Assembly (NCBI GenBank): GCA_021794595.1
Contig: JAJYQN010000065.1
Location: forward strand, 62,001 to 126,000
Direction: 5' to 3'
Source: Pseudomonadota bacterium
Lineage (GTDB): Bacteria; Pseudomonadota; Gammaproteobacteria; Acidiferrobacterales; Acidiferrobacteraceae
Length of the DNA stretch: 64,000 bases
Within the stretch, counting starts at the first letter, position 1. Each line of letters opens with the position of its first letter. The translations under genes and the position numbers were made by a program. Positions 59,752 through 64,000 of the stretch are shown here, piece after piece. The notes below the pieces were generated by a model that did not search any database, had not been told where the DNA came from, and saw nothing but the letters and a program-made list of their open reading frames with translations.

Positions 59752-61379
59752 CCTAGAAAACGCAGTTGACTCCACTTCCTGGTAAGCTAAAGCGAGGCTG
59801 CAGGCGGGCTTGCGGCGGTTTTTGCCACCACGGAGGACTCACCGAATGGGTGAAGCGAAACGGAAGGCTCTAAAGACCCAAAAACCGGTGGTGCTCGACA
59901 CCTTTGGGGGTCGTATCCACGTCGAGTGGGATCCGGCCGCAGCGGTCACACCGCTTAGGGCTTACCCTTCTTTATCGAGTTCCTGAAGGTCAGTGGATTG
60001 TTTGATGCTTGGGTGAAGGATTGCCCTCTTGTCTATCACAGTAATAACGCTCCCGATAAGCGCGATCCTCTCCACTTTCTTGCTGTCGATCAAGGCCTGC
60101 CATCACCGCTATGCGCATATCACCGGTATTCGCGAAGACCGTGTGCATCCGGCTCTCTTGGGTGTCACAGGCCTCGTCTCCGAAGACGCCGCCCGTCGCG
60201 CTTTGATCCGCATGGACGAATCGGCCGGTAGTGCCTGGCTGGATCGACATCTCGCAAAGACTACGCAGCCGCTTCTCAGCACGCCCTGGATCCTCGATCT
60301 CGATACCACCGTGAAGTGTCTTTATGGCAAACAAGGTGCGCGGTGGTGGGCACCAACCCCCATAAGCCGGGACGGCCTTCACATAGTTATCATAGTGCGC
60401 TCATGGCCAACACCCGTTTGGCCTTGGCCGTCGAAGTCATGCCCGGCAACGAGACCGCGCCTACGCACAGTATGCCTGGGATCTGGGCATGGCTCGATGC
60501 GCTGCCTCCGTCCGAGCGCCCGGCCTTACTCCGGGGCGATATTGCCTATGGCAACGAATCCGTTCTCGCTGCGGCAGAGACCCGCAATCAGCCCTACCTC
60601 ACGAAATTAAGGCTGACACCGAACGTCAAGCGTCTCATCACCCGCCTCTTTGCACACACGGATTGGGAGAAGGCGGGCCACGGCTGGACGGGTCGCGAAG
60701 ACACCCTCCAGCTCTCCGGCTGGACGCGGGCACGGCGCGTGGTGGTTCTGCGTCGTCGTCTCAAAGGCGATGTCGTCTTGTCACCCAAAGACGACCCGCA
60801 AGGCACGTTGGCGTTTATCGAAAGCGCGGTCGCCACCGCCGGTTATGAATACGCCGTACTCGTCACATCGACCGACTACCCCATTCTCACGATCTCCCAA
60901 CTCTATCGCGATCGTGCCGATGCAGAGAACAATTTCGACGAATTAAAAAACCAGTGGGGGTGGGGTGGTTTTACCACTCATGACATCAAACGCTGTCGCC
61001 TCATCGCGCGTATGGTAGCGCTCATATACAACTGGTGGAATCTCTTCGTGCGACTTAGCCATGTCATAAACATCGGACGCGATTACGAGTCGGCCGTTGT
61101 TGTTGCATGGGGTAGCGACACAAACCCTACATGGGGGCCAGACGTATTTGACTAACACCCGCCAACACGCGAAGCAGGCGGCCATCCAGGCGGTGCTGAC
61201 CCGCTTGGCGGCCTTCTTGAGTTCTCTAAAATCCACTGCGGAGCAGTTGACCGACACCAAGCGTCTCGCCCTCATTTTGCGGCGTGCGTTTGCGAAATTC
61301 ATGCGGGCGACAGCCGGTCCTCAGGCTTTATTGGTGCCGGAAATATCGGGGATGTGAAGGTTCAACTGCTTTTTCTAGG
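59752..61379 (+). mobile_element. IS1380-family insertion sequence, inactivated
   Basis: 1628 bp bounded by 19-bp inverted repeats: CCTAGAAAACGCAGTTGAC at 59752-59770 and its partner TTCAACTGCTTTTTCTAGG at 61361-61379 (17 of 19 match after reversal). It contains the remains of one transposase gene on the plus strand. I find no target-site duplication: the flanking four bases are TGAA and ATTA. The element is complete in outline but dead. Confidence 0.82.
59846..61357 (+). pseudogene. IS1380-family transposase, multiply frameshifted
   Basis: ATG at 59846 (MGEAKRKALKTQKPVVLDTF). The conserved sequence hops between frames: WVKDCPLVYHSNNAPDKRD in frame 1 near 60000, HHRYAHITGIREDRVHPALL in frame 2 from about 60090, the long central part in frame 1 (60340-61155), then HGGQTYLTNTRQHAKQAAIQ in frame 2 at the end. 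The catalytic DDE region is visible in pieces: LDLDTTVKCLYG, LLRGDIAYGNE, and YRDRADAENNFDELKNQWGW. At least four indels are needed to join the pieces, so no full transposase can be made. Confidence 0.85.
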
Positions 61380-61451
61380 ATTATAGAACCTAGTTTCCGC
61401 ACTTTTCGTACGTCAAATCCCTGCTATTTCCCGGAACCACTTTCGCCCAAC

Positions 61452-63170
61452 CTAGCGATTCTCTCCCGCACAGAAATAGGCCTTTGGTGAATACCCCAGT
61501 AGCCGCAATACGGTTCGCTGGAGTTCGATCAGTTCGTCGTAGAAGCATTGATGCACCGTGCCATCGGCTTGCTGGAGCCGGTGGCGGCGGACATCGCGAA
61601 AGATATCAAACACCCGTTCGGCGGTGGGGGCCGGCAGCGTCGACCTTCAGGGTAAAGCGGCAATGACTCGAGATTCTGCGTCTTCATGCGGCGGTGCAAC
61701 TCACGCTCGATGAGGGACTCCACGAGCAACGCCACGAAATAGAGAAACAGGAAGGCCTCGATGCGGCTGTGGCTCTTTAAATTCACCGGCATGACCGCGA
61801 AAACGGTCTTCAGTTGTTCGTGGCGCTTCTCGAGGGCGGGTTGGCGTTTGTAGGCGGCCAGCGCCTCGCGTACCGACAGGGACTCGTCGTTGGTCATGAG
61901 CGGGAAGATCCCATCGGTCCGATCATCGTACGCGAAGGTCTCGCCGCACATCTGCCAGTGGATGCCAAAGCGCTCCCGGGTCTTGCGGACGTACTGCGTG
62001 TCTTTGCCGGGCCGGCCCGCCGAGGACTGGGTATACTGATGGTGGTTCTCGGGCTCACAGTGACGGTGATCCATCGACGCGTCTCACCGGTCGCGAGAAT
62101 CCCTGTAATGGCTTCCTCGATACGCCTGCGCGTCGTCAGCCGGGATTTCGGCGAGCCCAGACGCCCGCGAAGGCGCTCCAGCTCTTCGAGAGCACGGTCG
62201 ATACGCGCCTGACGGGCGGCGCGGTCCTGGGCTGCCTTCAGGGAACTGAAGATCCAGAGGATGCGGTAACCCTCCGCCGAGCGACGCGGGGACTCGATAC
62301 CCCGGTAGACACCATCGCCCTTTTCGCCGCCGCGCGTGCTCGGCGTACGATCGAGCTCAACCCACTCCGGGGTGTGGCCCTGCAACCCATCACGAAACCA
62401 GCCGTCCTCGCGCCGCGTCTTGGGTAAAACGGTCAGGAAGCGCCCCCTCGCCGCGGGCAATATGCGCCCTATTCTCCCGCGTGCAGAGCTTGGCGTCGGC
62501 GACGTAGAGGAAGTGGGCGCTGCCGACTAAGCGCCGGAGCGTGTTCCAGGTCATGATATGGGTCTGATCATCGACCGTATTCCCATGGTCGGTGCTTCCC
62601 CCATACGGGTATGGTCCCATCGGGCGAGGTCGTGAGAATACAGAGCGGCTGCTTTAGGTCCGGGCGATGGTCCTTATTGTGGCCGTGAGTGATGCGATGG
62701 GTCGGTGCCGGATTGGTCCCCCGGTGGCTGCCGCGTAGTCTCCGGTGAACGTCACGGTCGTACTGTCGTTGTGCAACTCGCGCAAATCGACATCGAAGGT
62801 CTGCACGGCGCCCACCACGATATCCGTTAACAAGGCGGCGCGGTCCGCCAGGAACAGCGCATCGAGGGCGCGGCCCACGCGATCGTCATTGAGGAGGCGC
62901 GCCGCGCCCTCGGGTAGTCCCAGGAGGGACTCATCGAACGGGCCGGCCCATTCGTGTAACGCGTAGAGGGGTTCGCGTTCGACAAGGATGTTGCGCAACA
63001 ATACCCCCGATCCCCAAAGCGGGAGCCAGCCGTAGGCGGTTATCATGGCCTGGCACAAATCGCTCAAAGCAGCGGTCGAGCCGCAGCCTCTCGGGAACAC
63101 TGTTGATGATCGGCAGTGGGCCGATAACCTGGGAGAGAAGCGTCTCGTCCTCTGATGAGCGTCGCGTAGT
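61452..63170 (-). pseudogene. IS1634-family transposase, decayed
   Basis: Reading leftward from about 63170 (SSEDETLLSQVIGPLPIINS), parts of an IS1634 transposase follow in different frames: YALHEWAGPFDESLLGLPEG, LNDDRVGRALDALF, DVDLRELHNDSTTVTFTG (catalytic Asp region), FLYVADAKLCTREN, FLTVLPKTRREDGWFRD, HRRMKTQNLESLPLYPEG and finally the tail LQRTVLRLLGYSPKAYF, stopping at TAG 61452. The full original would be about 570 residues, the family's usual size. Several frameshifts separate the pieces. Confidence 0.8.
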
Positions 63171-63185
63171 CAGAGGAGCCCCCCT

Positions 63186-63233
63186 GACAGCGTCGATGTT
63201 GTCGGTAACACTACCGACAACATCGACGCTGTC
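63186..63233. repeat. Perfect 22-bp palindrome with a 4-base loop
   Basis: GACAGCGTCGATGTTGTCGG-TA (63186-63207) and its exact reverse complement (63212-63233) flank ACAC. It lies between the start of the IS1634 pseudogene (leftward) and the DUF6788 gene (rightward). It could be the abutted inverted repeats of two element copies, a bidirectional terminator, or an element-end hairpin. There is no T-run. Confidence 0.85.
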
Positions 63234-63242
63234 AAGTATTCT

Positions 63243-63604
63243 ATGAAGCCACGCACCACTCCCGACAAGATCCTCGCTCGCACCGCGCGCGAGTTCGACG
63301 CCCTGAAGGCGGATCTCATGCAATTGGGCTTCTTTTGTAAGGGTACGGTCCTCCATCGCACCCTGAAGTGCGGACGACCCACCTGCCCCTGCGCCCACAA
63401 CCCGGCACAGCGTCACGGACCGTACTTCGAGTGGACGTATAAAGGTGGCTGGCAAGACCGATGAATCATCGCCTGGGGCCAGAAGAGGCGAAGATCTATG
63501 AGGAAGGTGTGCGCCAATACCGTGAGGTCAAACGATTACTTCAGCGGATGGAGGTGCTCTCGCGCCGCGCCTTGGAGCGCCAGGCGCACCTCGCGCACGG
63601 CTAG
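63243..63604 (+). pseudogene. DUF6788-like IS-associated protein, frameshifted
   Basis: The ATG at 63243 reads MKPRTTPDKILARTAREFDA then MQLGFFCKGTVLHRTLKCGR and CPCAHNPAQRHGPYFEWTYK, stopping at 63464. This is the N-terminal part of the DUF6788 family, with the CGRPTCPCA cysteine motif. Its natural continuation VAGKT then NHRLGPEEAKIYEEGVRQYR and RLLQRMEVLSRRALE lies in two other frames and ends at TAG 63602. Two single-base insertions (in TATAAAGG, and at ACCGATGAA) explain this. DUF6788 genes accompany IS1634-like elements. Confidence 0.68.
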
Positions 63605-63683
63605 AAGGGGCGCGGTTAGATGGGATGAGACGAAATTAGGCCGAAATCATGTCTTCGATGTGCGGAAAGTAGACATCATGTAT

Positions 63684-63769
63684 TGACCTGCCCGGCCTCA
63701 AGCGACGTGGATTAAACTGAGGTCGGGTAAACCACCACCAATTCAGAGCCACATTTGAGGGGGCAGGTC
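63684..63769 (+). ncRNA. Candidate bridge RNA region upstream of the IS110 transposase
   Basis: The 165-bp leader of the IS110 gene is structured. TGACCTGCCC (63684-63693) pairs perfectly with GGGCAGGTCA (63761-63770). Inside it, CCCGGCCTCA (63691-63700) pairs with TGAGGTCGGG (63718-63727), with one G-U, around a 17-base loop. IS110 elements of the IS621 type encode a bridge RNA in the left-end noncoding region with guide loops for target and donor. The present folding fits the idea but the guide loops cannot be tested from one end. The first and second hairpins share bases, so they are alternatives. Confidence 0.35.
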
Positions 63770-64000
63770 ATGACGAAGTTTAGCAAGTACATAGGGCTGG
63801 ATACACACAAAGACACCATCGCGGTAGCGATCGCCGAGGCCGGTCAGAGCAAGCCCCGCTATTACGGGGAGATTGCCAACACCCCGGAGGCGGTGGCCAA
63901 ACTCGTAAAGAAACTGAGCCCCCAGGGGGAAGTCTTATCCTTTTGTTACGAGGCCGGTCCCTGTGGCTATGGGATCTTTCGTCAGCTGACCCATATCGGC
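63770..64000 (+). CDS. IS110-family transposase (N-terminus only)
   Basis: 77 codons before the window ends. The ATG at 63770 begins MTKFSKYIGLDTHKDTIAVA (strand 1 with the first catalytic Asp in GLDTHKD), continues AEAGQSKPRYYGEIANTPEA and shows FCYEAGPCGYGIF (the second acidic site, EAGP-GYG). It is a DEDD RuvC-like recombinase of the IS110 family, and so far it has no lesion, unlike every other IS gene in the window. Its left flank carries the structured leader. Confidence 0.9.
   Translation, partial: MTKFSKYIGLDTHKDTIAVAIAEAGQSKPRYYGEIANTPEAVAKLVKKLSPQGEVLSFCYEAGPCGYGIFRQLTHIG

Overview
The window is about 60 percent GC and is tightly packed. It looks like the chromosome of a gammaproteobacterium. 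Three conserved neighbourhoods support this: the cell-wall cluster mreBCD-mrdA-rodA-rlpA with dat-ybeD-lipB-lipA, the ygfB-pepP-ubiH-ubiI block divergent from zapA-ssrS(6S RNA)-ygfA, and glnL-glnG. A cbbQ-cbbO pair (Rubisco activase type) and the remains of an hdrA/hdrC/hdrB sulfur-oxidation cluster point to a chemolithoautotrophic sulfur oxidiser, perhaps of the Acidiferrobacter/Acidithiobacillus kind. That last step is inference. I saw no rRNA, tRNA or CRISPR array.

Layout. 0-1.4 kb: start of a hemolysin III gene and three small YqjD/YqjE-like membrane genes. 1.5-12.7 kb (leftward): ydcF, lipA, lipB, a dead TnpB element, ybeD, dat, rlpA, rodA, mrdA, mreD, mreC, mreB, which cover lipoylation and the rod-shape elongasome. 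12.8-17.3 kb (rightward): gatCAB, which makes Gln-tRNA/Asn-tRNA by transamidation, then a patatin-like lipase. 17.5-25 kb: an accessory stretch with a GNAT gene, an IS21-like end, a NosL-like scrap, cbbO-cbbQ, a small glutaredoxin, and a broken hdrA / sel1 / two lipoproteins / hdrC / hdrB region. 25-31 kb: a SWIM-SNF2 helicase, two divergent XRE regulators and an amylo-alpha-1,6-glucosidase. 31-35.4 kb: a 36-residue small protein, a His-rich secreted protein, an APC permease, ogt and an NRAMP-like transporter.

35.5-46.7 kb: the nitrogen regulators NtrB-NtrC, then leftward an Mla-type lipid transport operon (mlaE with a fused STAS-like domain, mlaF, mlaD, auxiliary lipoprotein) behind ubiI-ubiH-pepP-ygfB. 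Divergently come a coiled-coil protein, zapA, 6S RNA and ygfA. 47-53 kb: ymdB-like phosphoesterase, EVE protein, GST-like protein, ilvA, rpiA and an AcuI-like reductase. 53-57.3 kb: a sigma-54 two-component pair, a 54-residue secreted peptide and trxC.

57.4-64 kb is a graveyard of decayed genes and insertion sequences: a multiply frameshifted pseudopilin, a Tc/Rhs-type FG-GAP fragment, an IS110 fragment, a DUF4258-DUF2283 toxin-antitoxin-like pair, an IS1380 element with both inverted repeats, an IS1634 remnant, a 22-bp perfect palindrome, a broken DUF6788 gene, and the start of an apparently intact IS110 transposase with a structured leader that could be a bridge RNA. The most notable observations are the dead sHdr cluster with datable lesions, the TnpB relic with its conserved 3' RNA hairpin inside the lip operon, and the IS110 leader.
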